Of a stretch of 64,000 nt of DNA, positions 1 to 13,800 are shown one piece after another. Position 1 is the first letter of the stretch. Each line of letters begins with the position of its first letter. Location of the stretch: the NCBI GenBank assembly GCA_025331565.1, contig JAFREQ010000008.1:62001-126000 (forward strand), in the 5' to 3' direction. Made by a program: the position numbers and the translations under genes. This DNA is from Holacanthus passer. Its lineage: Eukaryota; Chordata; Actinopteri; Pomacanthidae. The notes under the pieces are model-generated. The model saw nothing but the letters and a program-made list of their open reading frames with translations. It was not told the DNA's origin and ran no database searches.

Positions 1-101
1 AGAGTTCCAGTGATTTAGACAGAGCCAGAATACCAGATACAGTACCAGCAGTAACAGGTACAACATATACAGAGAAAAATATCCCAAGAATGTCTTTATC
101 T

Positions 102-107
102 TTTATT
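102..107 (-). promoter_or_regulatory. possible poly(A) signal AATAAA
   Basis: The minus-strand hexamer AATAAA (plus TTTATT) lies about 2.5 kb after the stop. It is the only exact copy seen between the stop and the window edge. Chance occurrence is quite possible in AT-rich DNA. Confidence 0.3.
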
Positions 108-1251
108 GTTTTTTGTTTCGCCTTTCTCCCAAGATTGAACTGTACAGTTAATATAAAAACCAAAAACATAGAAACCAAAAACATACTAACAAAACACCCT
201 GTCAGTAGAAGTCAGATTTTTTTTTTTTTTCAATTTTCTTTTGGTTTTGTTTTTTTTGTTTTTTTGTATGTTTTCTCTGCCACTGAAAGAACTGCACTGA
301 ACACAAATCTCATTGACGGTACAGAGATAGAGAAATGTAATTTTTTTTGACACCTCATTGAATCAAATCATGTGTAATTCCTGAAATCCGTGTGGCACTG
401 CTTTAGGATTTCAGGTGCATTGAGTTTGGTGAAAACAAATGGGTTTGAAGGCCATTTACGCCTAAGGAACGCCTCAGCAGCCTGACAGGAAGCAGGCAGA
501 AATGACTAGCAATGCAGATAGATTCACCTGTGTCTGTTATTTTTTTTTTTTAGGTTTTGAGTGTATGTGTTGCTGTGCATATTTTACGTGGGAGTGACGT
601 CAACATGATCAAGGCGCGATGCTTCATACGTGTTAATGCTCGTGTGCATAAAGGCCCGATGTGTGCAAGATGGATATCAATAATCCGCTGTTTGGTTTTT
701 CAGATCGATTCAAAGTACAGACGAATACACAAGTACAAAATATCCTCCTCAGCTAATGCTGTTTGCCCGTGTCATGTGGCTACCCATTGACATGTACAAC
801 ACAATCACAATATGATACACGACCATGTATCATGAAACATTTGTTGTTTTTAACATACAAGAGCCTTCAGTTGAGAGGCTGTCACCATCAAATATAGGAC
901 TGCGACAAGAGGATATCATAGTCATCAAGAACAATATTGAACGAAAAAAATTGCCTTCAGTTGAAATCGTTGCAAATGTTTTACACATGTACATAGTTTC
1001 TCTTCACTGACTCACATCTGAACATCACTGAAAAAAAAAATACTGTTACTTCTCCTGAACCTTTTGTTGATGCGATAACAACCCTCTTCTCCGTCCTCAC
1101 AAAGACAGCGACAATCATTAAAAGTATTGTTTGTGATCATGAAAAGGTGAAAAAGCTTAAACAACCTTTAAGGTGGAGAGAGATGAGAGGGTGTCATTCA
1201 TTTTTGATTGCTTTGTTAGAGAAAGAGTCCAGTTATTTAACATTTGTGGCA

Positions 1252-1256
<5 letters not shown>

Positions 1257-1317
<61 letters not shown>
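1257..1317. repeat. (TC)n(AC)n compound microsatellite
   Basis: About 32 bases of TC followed without a break by about 29 bases of AC. It lies in the presumed 3' UTR, so on the sense strand the RNA would carry a GU run followed by a GA run. Confidence 0.97.
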
Positions 1318-1318
<1 letters not shown>

Positions 1319-2295
1319 CCTAATGGCTCACTAAACTCATACATCTGACAAAGGCAGCTAAAGACTCAAATGGTGAACCAGCAACAACAAAAAATAAATT
1401 AAAAAAAACATCCTCATGTTCATTTTTTTCCATAAAGAAAACTGACTTATTTGACTTTGATAAATGCCCTCTATGGCCAACTCCAAGTACCAAGTCTCAT
1501 CTGTTCTGGTCAAACAGGAAACACATGATGACGACCACATATTAGCTCTTTGTTAGTTAGTTTACAGTGAGTGCATTTGCTCACCTTGTTTTTTATGGCA
1601 CGTGAATAGTATATAGATTTTATAGATAAACACACTGTGTCCAGAATTTGCTTTTTAACTCTTCCAACCTTTCGCATTCGCCTCACACCAGTCTGCCCTC
1701 TATTCTCATACAACTGTAGTCAGGGGAGTGAGATATTCCTCATCATCATCATTTAATGCTTTTATAAGTAGCAGCAGCCGAAAAGTGAAATTAAATTAGT
1801 GTGATTAGACGGTGGTAAGTGTAAATACTACGAATTTGTGTTTGCACTGTGCAGCCCAGAGTAACTGGTAAGAATATAGTTTTAGCATTGTTCTAAGTGT
1901 GTGTTGAGAAAGCTAACTATGTGTATCTATACTGTGGCAAGTAATATTTGCTGAGACTAAGAAAAAAAAAAGTTAAATGAACCAAAAAAAAAATTTTAAA
2001 AAAAAAAGGGAAAGGAACGCAAGTTTTGGCTTAATAGCAATGCAGGTATACATTTCCCTTTTTATATATCATTTTTTGTCAATATTTCAAAAAATATAAA
2101 GTATTTCATAGTCTCTGTTGTTGGCTTACATCATTAAATAAAACTTTTTTTTAAATTTTCCTGTTAAAGTAGCATGCTGCTTTTTAATATGGCAGTTGGA
2201 TATTTTTAATAGTCATCCATTTTTGTTTTCATGCATTTCTTGTTGGTTTCTTAACTTTTGAGTATCTACACAGTGAGGTCCAGAAAACCCAACCG

Positions 2296-2378
2296 TACAC
2301 ACTCACACACACACTCAAACACACGCACGAATGCGCACACACACCCACACACTAACACACACATCCAAACACACAGAC
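2296..2378. repeat. imperfect (CA)n tract
   Basis: Interrupted CA/CACACT units in the presumed 3' UTR. The short open frame across it is a product of the repeat. Confidence 0.85.
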
Positions 2379-2646
2379 AGACTTGTCGGATATTTCCAGT
2401 TCCATCTTCAGTCCTTCCAATGCCGCCGCTCTCTTCACCTCATCACCACACGTCTAGACAAGGAACTAACTCGTCCTCATCCTTCAGCAATGTGACAGTG
2501 CCGTACATATAGCCAGTCAAGAAGCCGTAAAGACAAAGTCACTCTTGAGTCTCTCTTTTAACTGCTCTCATTTGTAGAGTGAAAGTCCCTGTCCCGGCAT
2601 GAAGTTCCCAGCAGTCCAAGGGCAGCCTCCGCCCTCCGTCCTGCTA

Positions 2647-2688
2647 TTAGAACTGGTACCACTTCTTGTCCTTGCACTTTAGCATCAG
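2647..2688 (-). CDS. stxbp5l: stxbp5l exon 25 (terminal): C-terminus and stop
   Basis: The coding part of the last exon reads LMLKCKDKKWYQF and then TAA, with a second stop TAG directly after. KDKKWYQF is the hallmark tomosyn C-terminus. No hydrophobic anchor follows, so the protein is a soluble R-SNARE, unlike synaptobrevin. The acceptor is TTTTTACAG|CTG, phase 0. Human ends MLKYKDKKWYQF as I recall; here Cys replaces Tyr. Confidence 0.97.
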   Translation of the reverse strand: MMLKCKDKKWYQF

Positions 2689-4411
2689 CTGTAAAAAGAA
2701 AAGGTCACATAGTGTTGAATAACAAGTAGTCATTTGAAACAAGTTTCTTTTAAAAGATTGAAGCTTTAAAGCTGCTGTATGTGGCATTTTTAAACATCAG
2801 TGTGGTTTTGTTAGAGTAAATAAATGACAACATGGTGGAGAAAATGCACCAGCACAAATTTAACGTTACTGTATGTTGTCTTTACCAGGGTGTTTCATTC
2901 ATATCTATATACGATGCCGATTCCAAAAAGTTGGGACACTATGAAACATAAATAAAACAGCATGTGAAATTTTCTAATCCTTTTTTGACATACGCTTAAT
3001 AGAAAATAGTACAAAGACAATATATTTAATGTTTGACCTCATCAGCTTCATTGATTTTTGTAAATATCTGCTTATTCTGAATTTGATGGCAGCAACATAT
3101 TTCAAACAAGTTGGGACAGCAGCAACAAAAGACTGTGAAAGTTGTGGACTGATCCAAAAACACCTGTTTGGATCATTCCACAGGTAAACAGGTTCATTGG
3201 TAACAGGTGACAGTATCATGATTGGGTATGAAAGGTTCATCCTGGAAAGACTCAGTCATTCACAAGCGAGGATGGAGAGAGGTTCAACACTGTCAAACAC
3301 ATGGTTGTATAAAGGAGATTAGTACATGGGCTCAGGAACACTTTGTAAAGCTGTTGTCAGTAAACACAGTTAGTTTGCAAATGACTGCATTGTTTTTTTT
3401 AATTTACATTTTACACAGCGTCTCAACTTTTTTGTAATCAGAGTTGTAGCTATAATGTAACTTAAAACAACATACTTATTTTTATGAAAGATTGAATAAA
3501 AGTTCAATAAAGGTTTTTTTTTTTTTTTATCGTAACCATTTTTGTTTATAATCTTGTTTTTACCTCATGTGCGTGTTTGGAGAAGGTTTCTGCGCTGGTC
3601 ATCATGAGGGCGGTTCGTTCCTCCAGCTCTCCCAGCCTTTGGCCTCTCTCATCCAGAGCGATTCGGGCCCGTGCCAGCTCACCCACCGCTCCGCTCGCTG
3701 CCACCTTCATGCCCTCCATCCCCGCCTGCCCGGGGATGTGCTGGGCCAGACTCCGAGAAGCCTTCCCAGCTGCCGCCTCGCCGACTGTCGACAACATCAG
3801 GTGAAAAGGAAAGAGAAAATGATGAGAGGCATAGAAATAAAGCTAGGTTAATATTATTGCTGTGATTCTAGATATTGTTTAATTGATTACATGTGACATT
3901 TTTAGGTGGATTACACACTAAAATGAAACCCTTCAGATAAAGAAAAAGAAAGATCAAAAACACACAGAGCTCCTCTCTGTCGAAGGTATTGGCATTTCCT
4001 CCAAAGAAGCCCTTTAGAAAGCCTCTGTTCTGGGCTTCTGGTGTTTCTATTGGTGTAAACAGCTCGCCCAGCATCTCCTGAAATCAATGAAAATGAAAAA
4101 AAAAAATCTCAGTAAACAACTCAGTTTTTCTGTAGCAATGCTTTAAAATTATGCCCCAGATATGAGGGTGAGTCATCAATGAGGGAGGGTGGGGTCAAAG
4201 TGGCAAGAAAACTGCCAACTGTTAATTGACACTGAAATTTTTTTCCCAATGAGTGGGGACAACCAGACCATAATCTGAGTAATGACTGCTGCCTGCAGGT
4301 GGCACTATGGCAGCATCATGTTACAAGCTCAGCTGACGTCTGGTATCATTAGTGAGAGTGCAGTAGTGGTTCTTAAGAATAAATACATCTATGAATATGG
4401 ATATGCCCATG

Positions 4412-4461
<50 letters not shown>

Positions 4462-4795
4462 GCCACACAATCAGACATCAAACCAGTGAAGTTCAAACCA
4501 CACATGTGTGACATTTCACTTCTAAGGCCTGACAGACGCTGGGTTTGACCAAAGGTGGCATTAATGGCACCTGCTCATTTACTGCACCAATGATTTCTCT
4601 GAGCTCACGACCAAACTGTGACATGACAAATGTTCAGTCAAGCAAATTTAGAACGGTCTTTAGGTGCACAGCATACATGCATGGACACCGTTTATAAAAC
4701 CTTACATGTCACACAGATGGATAAACAGACTGATATACTGTATATATAGAGGTAAGATTGACAGATAGATAGAAGGACAGATTAGATTGACAGAT

Positions 4796-4854
<59 letters not shown>

Positions 4855-7800
4855 GCTGCAGTGCTGACCTGCAGGTTGTCACACATCTCCTGGCTGTAAG
4901 TAATTCTCTGGATCTCTGTCGGGGAGCTGAGATATAGTGCCTGCCCCCCATTGGTGAAGCAAAAGGTTCTTGCAATGCGCATGTCTGTCAGAGGCAGGTA
5001 ATTGATATCCATCAGCGGTCTTAGACTGGGCAAACTGTGAGCAGAGTGACAGGAATAGAAGACAAGTTAGACACCAGGAACATATATACGATAAAAACTG
5101 TACCCTGCAAAGAAAACCCACACATCAGAGCTAAATTTGGGTAGTTCAATTATAGGATATCAAATACAGTCTAATCTCAGGATTGTTTATCACAATTTCG
5201 GTAACAAAGTACTTGTTACCAATATACCTTTTACCTGTATAAATAAAACTCCCTTCAAATGTAAATATCAAATGAAATCAAACTGAACAGGTAAGAGAAA
5301 AAAATGAAACAGATGAAACAGTCCACAATCAGAAAGGAATTATTCCTAAACAGAAAATGTAGTTACATGACGTGCAGATTTTTTTTCTCCATCAAAAACA
5401 TTCTTGAAGGTTGACCTAACTATTATACCGCTAATTGTGCAGCCCTGGTCAAAGCCAAAATATTAGCAGCAGGAAAAATACATCGATCTGAGAATACAGA
5501 TCATCATCATGGTAATTTCAGGTAAAAACGTGACAGTTTTCATTCATTTTGTGCACAGACTCAACACAAACATCTGAACAGAACTTGCAGTTTGTCACAT
5601 GCTTTAAAAGCTTGAGGTCGTACCTGAGCGTCATGATGTGTCCGTTGGCACAGAAGCAGGCCAGGCACACGCTGTTACACACAGTTACCACGTCGGCTCG
5701 CAGCACGAAGGACGACTCGGTGATGTTGTGGACAAAGAGGCAAGACTGCGAGGGCATCAGGAAAACTTTGGCCTGCCTCTCCGAGCACACCACAGCCAGG
5801 TGTCCATCTCCGCTGGTGTCCTGCGAGGATGATGGGGAAAAGTGGACCAGCTTGCGCTTCCTCGGTCTGTCAGGGTCCTCGGGAGCGTTGGAGTCCCGCC
5901 AAACCTCGTAGGGACTCTGAATGAGCGCCCCCATGCAGTCCAAGAAACTAAAGCGCAACACTGAGCCCTTCAGCATCAGGACTGCTCCTGGGAGTCAACA
6001 GAGGGAAGAGGCATGAAGACTGAAACTAAAATTTCCAAATCTATGACACATTACTATAAGCAAAATAGCTCAGGTGAATTGAAATCAAAGCATCATCATC
6101 AAATTTCTTATCAAAGCTTTGGTCAAACAGACCTTTGGAATCTCTTTGGAGACTGTTTTCTTTGTTATCCATTGTATTGTCTCTTTTCTTGACTTTAGAT
6201 TAACTGAACTTTACATGTAAAGTAAAATGAGACTGAGAATATGTACGAACGTTTGATGTTGTACAACGCTAACAAAGATTTGCATATTCACAAAAAAGAG
6301 TCTCGTACCGACTGTCCAATAATCCACCATTTACACATTCGCTGGAGTTTGCAGACATTTTTGCCAAACACAACATTTGCAGCAGAAGAAACGATCCACT
6401 ATCCACAGGAGCACTTTGAGAACACACAGGGAGAGTTCAGCAATACTTGCTTTTCTGTTCAGCAATACTTCCTCGGAGCTGAATCTGTGACCTTCCAGTA
6501 ATAGGCTTGTTTCTTGTATGTTCAGCCTCAAGAGAACAACTGCTGTTTCAAAAGGCCCGGATTTTTGGGTCGATTGATGTTTTTGCTCTGAGTAGAAGAC
6601 CCTCTTCCTCACACCGCAGGGTTGCTGGACTGGTAATGCATGTTTGAGCGGCTCAGTTTTGTTCAGTCAGAGTGACAAACACAACGGGGCTGCAAAATCT
6701 ATCCTCGTCTTTGAGTGGAGAGGGGAAGTCAATGCAAGATCATGCTTGACAAATGCCCTTCAAAGTTCTCCATGACAACATATTTAGCAACAAGCTGGTG
6801 AAGAAACTGGAGCATTTAGCAGCTAAAGAGACAGATATTTTCCTCAACATTGACTTAACTTAATAGGATGATGATATGATATATGCAGATATATGATAAT
6901 ATGATATATGCAGATTTAAGGTCCACGTCACAAGATCAGTCACATCCACTCGGTCCCTTATGACAACTTCTATCCTTTTGCTTTGTCTTTGAGTTGGTTC
7001 AGTTGATAACTTTAAAACATATTAATGTATTAGATATAGTCAAACGTTGATTGAATGTCTGTCATATGCAAAATACTTTAGTCTAACAGATGTGGTGCGG
7101 ACATTATGTGCTGAGGCTCAATTACATTCCAAATTGTTGTTTCATCACAAATGGTTTAACAGCAGGGAAATGGAAGACACCCCGTACAGTCCCTTTATTC
7201 TGCTTACATTAAGCATACTCAAACATTGAAAATCCACATTAGGCTTTTTGTCTGTCATGTGGAGCATAAAACCTATTATCACAGCTTCAAAGCCACAGGT
7301 GAGGAGAGAAATTCAATATAAAGGGTGCGCTCTGAATTGGAAATGTAATACCATTAAATAGCTTGATTGTGGTGGCGAGTGAAGAGTTTTAAAATGCTGT
7401 TAAAATTAAAATAACAATGAAATTGATATAATCTTGTGTGTTTCTAAATGTCATTATATCTTTGTCTTGATTTTGCTGCAGACTAAAGCCGTTTTAAACC
7501 CTGCAATAGATTAATTAATGAGATTTTGGGATGCTTAGCGGATTTTCTATTGCTAACAACTTCTAACAATTCTAATCTATTATAACTTATCTGTCTTATT
7601 TTACAGTTTAGGCCATTATTACTATCTGCTCTGATAATATTGGACTCACCGAAGTATTGCTTGGATCTGTGAACACGGTGACAACATTGCCACAACTGAG
7701 TAGCACACAATAAAAAAAAAAACACACAGTTATATATATTATCTAAAACAAAACCAAAAGTGAGCACACTGAAAATTTCACCTACAACTATGGTTAGGGT

Positions 7801-10800
7801 GACTAAGAGCGTCTGTAAGGTCCATGACACCTTTGCGATGAAGCCCAGTCTTATTGGGACTTACCACTGGGGCCAATGGTCACAGGTTCCTCCATCCTCT
7901 CCTCCTGGTCGGTGGGAATGGACATCGGGATGAGCAGGACCACGCCTAAGCTGGTGCCCACCCACAGACACGGGGTGGGCACGGCGTCGCTCTTGCGGCC
8001 GTAGGACTCTCCGAGCTGCAGCGTGGTGATGGCCTCTTTGGTGTCTCGGTCGATGCTGGACACGCTGGAGCTGCGTGAACGGCTGAAGGAGTTCTCGCGA
8101 CTCTCTGTTGCAGCAGCCGGCAAACACAGAAGCACAACACGGGCGGAAACGATGCGAGAGGAGAGAGATGTGAAGCGATGGCAAGAGAGGAGAGGGGAGC
8201 AAGAGAGAAAATGGCAAAGAGTTGCAGGAGTTGTGGAGGGGAACAGCAATGTGGTGGACAAAGAAGAAAGGGTGGAGGTGTGAGAGGACAAGCAGTTAAA
8301 AAAAAATTACATAGTAAGGAGAAGGAGAGTGATAAGGAGCGTGGAAAACATATATTATAAAGGTCATATGTGGTTTGTCTGCAGATTGCATGTAATGTAA
8401 AAACTGGAACAAATAGGGAAATGCCACTGAAAAGATGTGATACACTGAGAAGCAAAGTGATCGATCGTTACAGAGGGACGACTGGACAGAAACATGTTTC
8501 CACGCCAAACCTTGCACACACACACACACTTCTGTTTACTGAGAGTGCACCACTAGTTTTCAGTCACTTCAGCGGCCTGGTGACACACTCGGACACACTG
8601 CATGTACTCACACACACACACGCACGCACACACATTTAGAGACACACACGAGAATGCGCACACATACACTCACTGGCAGTTGCACCAAATTCAAAAACTG
8701 CTTTAACTCTGTTTGAGTGCTGCCCATTCAGGTCCTCCATTGTGTACTTAAAGCCTCCATCATAAAAGTATTTCTGTATTGCTGCATTTGTGAATTATTC
8801 AGAGCCAGGCAATGTGCAGGACTGCATTCCCAGCCTAATGCTACACAGAGTGCAGACTTTATGTAACAACGGCTACAGATGGGTACAAAGCCCGGCGAAC
8901 ACATGTCAGGATAAAATGAATCAAATTCTGACAGATGTTACACGTATGTGGTTTTCAGGGACATTTTAGAGGCAGTACAAGAACCAAAATCCACTTACAA
9001 AAGACATCCACTATTTATGGGGGCTTGGGGGATATAGACAGTATATAGCATGTTTAAATGTAGATGGCTTCACCTCCTTTACCTCAAGACAAGAGCAACC
9101 GCTTCTAGGCAGACGAAACAGGGCAACAGGACGGACTGACATACTGACTGACGGACGGACGTAGAATAATCAGCAGGACAGCAGTTGATGGGTTTGTGGC
9201 CGAAGCCCCCTTACCTCTCTCGCTCCAGCAGTAGGGGGCGCTGGTGTGGTGCTCGTCGTGGGAGTACATAGTGACTCCATGTAACTGCTGAAGCATTGCC
9301 CTCCTGGACGCATAACCTACTCATGCCCCACAACATGAACCCCCATATAACAAACCACACCCCGCCACGATCCAGAGAAACACACACAACCACGGACGAG
9401 ACGGACAGATGAACAGCAGAACCAGAGAATGACAGAGAGGGAAAGAGAGAAAGATGCAACTGAGTGTGGAGAGATAAATTATACACAGAGACAGAGAAAG
9501 AGAGCGAAGAAGATCGTCTATGTTTCTGGTGGCCACACAACCTCTACTCGCTTCTCCACCTTCTTCTCTAAACCCTTTTTCCAGCACCATCTGCTCGACT
9601 TAACGCCGCTGGCAAGAGTAGCAGGTTTCTACGCTTCTAATGTTATGAATAACTCCGATACAGCATCTCTACATGCAGCCCAGTGTGGTCGGTAAAGAGC
9701 TACTGTACAGCACCGTTGCACCATAACCAAAATTCTGATGCTTCTTTCTTTAAAACTGCTGCAAGTGCAAAAAGCTTTAGAGTGGATCCCAGTTCACCGA
9801 CTGGCTTCCAAACTGGTGCAAGAAGTCAAATACAGAGTCGATTCAATACAAAACTGACGAGAAAACTTTTGCACAAAAGCTGCTGCAAAGCTGAGGAATG
9901 AAGGTTGTTGGTTGTCTTTTCTTGTTTATCGGAGCAGCATCAATATTTTTGGATATTTTTAGTCAGGATTCTGGTATCGTGACAACGCTGCTGTACGACG
10001 CTGCCGGCAGCCAAAAAGAATGAGTAGCCTTTCGCTGTGAGTCCGGGCAGCAGCAGCTCGGTTTTGCCGTGTGTCGCTGGAGTGTGTTTACGCTGTGTGA
10101 CAGAGCCTGTGGGGTGCTGGCTAATGAAAGTCAGGCACAGTGGTGCTCTGACAGGACACAGGGACCCCTGGGGGGCCCTTACAGGGAGCTGGAGGCAGGC
10201 GAGGCCCGTGTCAGGGAGGTGATAAGGGAAGGCAGACAATCTGAAGCGTGGAGACAAAGTGCCAGATTTATACAGTGGTACATGCACATACACCCACACA
10301 CAGTTTGGAGAGACAAGGACAGACACCTGGAGACTACATTTAAGTCCCTTCTATCATTTCTATGTGCCATCAGTGACTGTGTACAAAGAGTTTGCTGGTT
10401 TATCTTTAATGCCAATAAAAATTGATGTATCAGATTTTCCAGGATTTAATTGTGTGCTTAATTGGGAATTAAGAAATCTTTGACCTCAAACGTAACATTT
10501 GAACAATTGAGATAAGTCAGTTAATTATTGCAGCGATCCAACAGGGACATCTTTATCTTTGAATAGCAGACCCACTGCCTCGGCTTCTGGTTTTTACCTT
10601 GCAGTCAAACATGGACGTATGTAGGGTGTGTGTGTGTGTGTGTGTGGGTGTGGACTTGAGTGTCTTTTGAAAGCCTTTTGAAAACCTGGCCAGGTAGTCA
10701 CTGAGTCACCTCGGCTCTGTGCTGTGGTGCAGAAAAATATATTCTATCACTGTCTGTTTAACTTGTGCAATTTATGATATTCTGTAATATGGATCATACT

Positions 10801-13800
10801 TAATTTAGGATTTACACAATTACTATCTGTCCTATTTTTTCCCCCTGTTCAATTTTCTGACCACATCCACAAGCAAATCTAATAGTATCATACAATTCTG
10901 TCTTCAATATTTAATAGGTGTGCTCCCTAACCAAGATGGGAGGTATATGAAATGTTTACTGTACACTGAGTCTGGTTTCCCCTGCCATTTCCCTCCTCTG
11001 TCTCCTCTCCTGGCATGCAGGCCTCATTAACATCGGCCTCATCTCTCGCACTGCTTGTTGACCTTTAATTATTCCAGTGATCCTGCTGGCTCTTCACTGT
11101 GGTAACCCAGTGCCACTGATAAACAACAGTGCCAAAGGTAGGGAACAGATAGAGGATAGGTGACGGTCTGCTGAGAAAAGCACCTGTTCACGCACGGGCT
11201 TTGTTCAGACTGCGGGCAAATTAGATTTGCCTCTCAAATCAGATCTTCAAGACGGACTGTTCGCACTGTTATTTGCAAGTGATCAGATTGGATTTGTGAG
11301 TCCAGACATCATCAACCTATCTGCACGGGCTGCTGTGGTAATTACGTAGGTGCCAGTAAGTAAGTAATGGGGCTTTCCAATGCTGAAGCCTGAAAATGGA
11401 AACGGTCGTGCTGTGAAGTCATGGTGCAGAACCGGCTGGGTTGGAGGTCGTTGTATTGTGGCCTGTTGCGAGTGACGTAAGAGACACTTTGAAATCCGAT
11501 TTGAGTGGCAGGGCTGAGACACATCTGATGAAATCTGATCATGATCGCATTTCAAACAACCTCCGCATGTAGCTTGGATCTGATTTGGAAAAAAAAAAAT
11601 CACATGTGCTTCTTTGCTGTCCAGACTTTCTAAAACGTATCAGTATACAATCTGGATATGACAAAAAAACAAACAAAGATTTGGGCTCGCAGTCTGAACA
11701 TTAAAGCCGCTGCGGTCTATTTTCAATTTTTCAATGAGTTTCTTTCTTATCGCACACATCTTTTGGTAAGTTAAACATCTCATTCATGGTTTAAAACAAA
11801 TTACAATATGTCATTTGGCTAGTTTAAATCAAAGCACAGGAACAATTTCAGAATGCATCACTTTAGTTTCTAAACGTATGATGTATGATCCAAAACAAAT
11901 GTGCCAAAATAATATGAATCATGAACAGGTTAATCTGCAGTCATCTGTCCACAGGCAACAGTATTTTGCAATGATATCTTCAATATTGTTCTAAATCGCT
12001 GCAAGTGGCACAGTACAATATTCACCACGTTTATACGACTTGCAACCTGGAACACAGCAGTACGACCTTTTGATAACAGCATTTTGAGTGTGACATCAGA
12101 GGAAAATGGCTGCAGAATGAAAACTGTGAATGATGTTGAAAACCAATACGAAAGTACTGACCTTATCTTCCATGCCAACACATAACAATGACATGCTAAT
12201 ACAGCCTATGGTTGGGATTTAACACGGCATTACTCTGCAGTCAGTGAGTAAGTCTGGTGGCCGAGCAGGTGCATCCATCTCTGTCCACCTGTGTGAGACT
12301 CTCTCTCTTTTGGCGACTTTAGATATTAAACTGCCACCTTGTTAAATCCTAATTCAAAGTTTCACGTTAAATTACTCAAGAAGCCTGTCAAACAGTCTCT
12401 AATGGATATTTTCAGAGGTTATAGATGCATTAAATCAACTGGGGGAAAGAGCGATCTCTACCATCGTCTGCATCATTTGGTTGATGATGCAGCTGTAGCT
12501 CTGGCAGTGGCTTTAATAAAACATTCAGCTTATGCTAATGAAAACTGCTTCCCTCTTGGCTCTCTGGGTCACAGTTGTATAATGAGGTCAACGAAGATGG
12601 CAGCATGAATCAAACTGCAGAATTGGTGTTAAAATGGTCAGCTGTGACAAGCAGCACTGCATCTATACTGTTTATTATTTAGCACCAATACTTTGCGTCA
12701 GCGTGTTTGTTAAAAACCTCTAAGCTTCGCCTGATACTAACTAATGGGTGTCAAATGAAAAATCTTTATGGTACAGCACGGAAGTGAAGAGAATGAGATT
12801 CAGGAACATGCTCTTACTTTGCACTGCTAAAATTTGCAACCCTTGTGTGCCACTTTTTGTCTGATGTGCGTGCAGAGGTGGCTACAGCAACTGTGACATT
12901 TTGGGAAGTGTCACAGTGTTGAGTCTCCTATGGAGAGATTAGCCCGTCGTGATCTGACAGAGCCCAGACTAAAAAAAAAAATGCAGACTGGATCATCAGT
13001 AAGTGACCTGCACAGCCCGAGATTTACAGAAGTGTTTATATATGTATGTTGCATCTCCACTATATGAAGGCAAAGCAGTGTCGGTGGTGAACTAGGGCCA
13101 ATCATCACGTCTATCATTTTTCATGGATCATCCATTTCCCAAACCTGCAGCCTCCTCAGCGGGCGTCTACCACCCTCGGAAAATCACCCAGCAACATGAA
13201 TCATTGTAAAGGTTTAAAGTTCAACTCGCCGACATGACCAGTGGTATTTCCCTGTGGCTTTTTCCACTTTAACAAAATATCTAGTTCTGAGGGCGAGAGA
13301 GAGAAATAAAATGTCCAACATGACAAGAGAATGTCAGGAGTCCTGTTAAGATGAAACGGTGGTGCGTCTCGTCTCTGTCTGAGAGGGAGGATGTCGTTGA
13401 TTCAAAGTCAATCGATGCCCTGCACTGGTGTCTTGATGTGTGTCGCCTGGCAGTGACAGACTAAGTGCAAGCTTTCATACACACCATGTAATTAAATGTT
13501 GATGTACAATGGTGAGGGAGGCCATTTTTCTGTGTCAGCTCTGAGGTCAATATATCTCAAAAATAATGCAGCTGGGAGTGTCGTTTTAAGTCCTCACTTG
13601 ACAGCACATTATTTTATCTGTCACTTGTTGTGTAAGAGCGGAAAGACAAAATATACCCAAGAACAAGCATAAAACATGAACCACACTTCTTCTCAAATAG
13701 TCATCAAATCGTCAAGGATGGGCCAATTTATTAAATGTTGAAAATGAGGATGATGTTCTTATCAAGGAGCTCAATTGAACTTTAAAACCACTGAAATACA

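Larger units (their letters stand above)
1..2646 (-). other. stxbp5l: 3' UTR of stxbp5l, end not fixed
   Basis: Sequence downstream of the stop on the sense strand. No further exon or other gene was seen. It contains a TC/AC compound microsatellite (1257-1317), CA-rich sequence (2296-2378) and several A/T runs. The only exact AATAAA found on the minus strand is at 102-107; ATTAAA variants occur around 1752 and 2186. Whether the transcript ends here, earlier, or beyond the left edge cannot be told from sequence. Confidence 0.5.
4078..4868 (-). other. stxbp5l: intron 22 with two CA microsatellites
   Basis: Contains (CA)n at 4415-4459 and 4801-4853. The second lies about 15 bases from the donor of exon 22. 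The open frames here are repeat artefacts. Confidence 0.9.

Noticed and set aside
4282..4548. Open frames across CA/GT repeats (4282-4548, 4709-5033, 17117-17489, 55230-55532)
   Set aside because: They encode runs of His-Thr or Cys-Val produced by dinucleotide repeats, with no homology. The only real coding part among them is exon 22.
7851..8455. Minus-strand frames running past the exon 20 acceptor
   Set aside because: The extension beyond 8104 is the pyrimidine-rich intron upstream of the acceptor. Conserved sequence starts at SRENSF.
9940..10425. Overlapping frames on both strands near 10.0-10.4 kb
   Set aside because: The region is GC-richer, which lowers stop density. Neither peptide resembles a tomosyn segment or another known protein, and no phase-compatible splice pair stood out.
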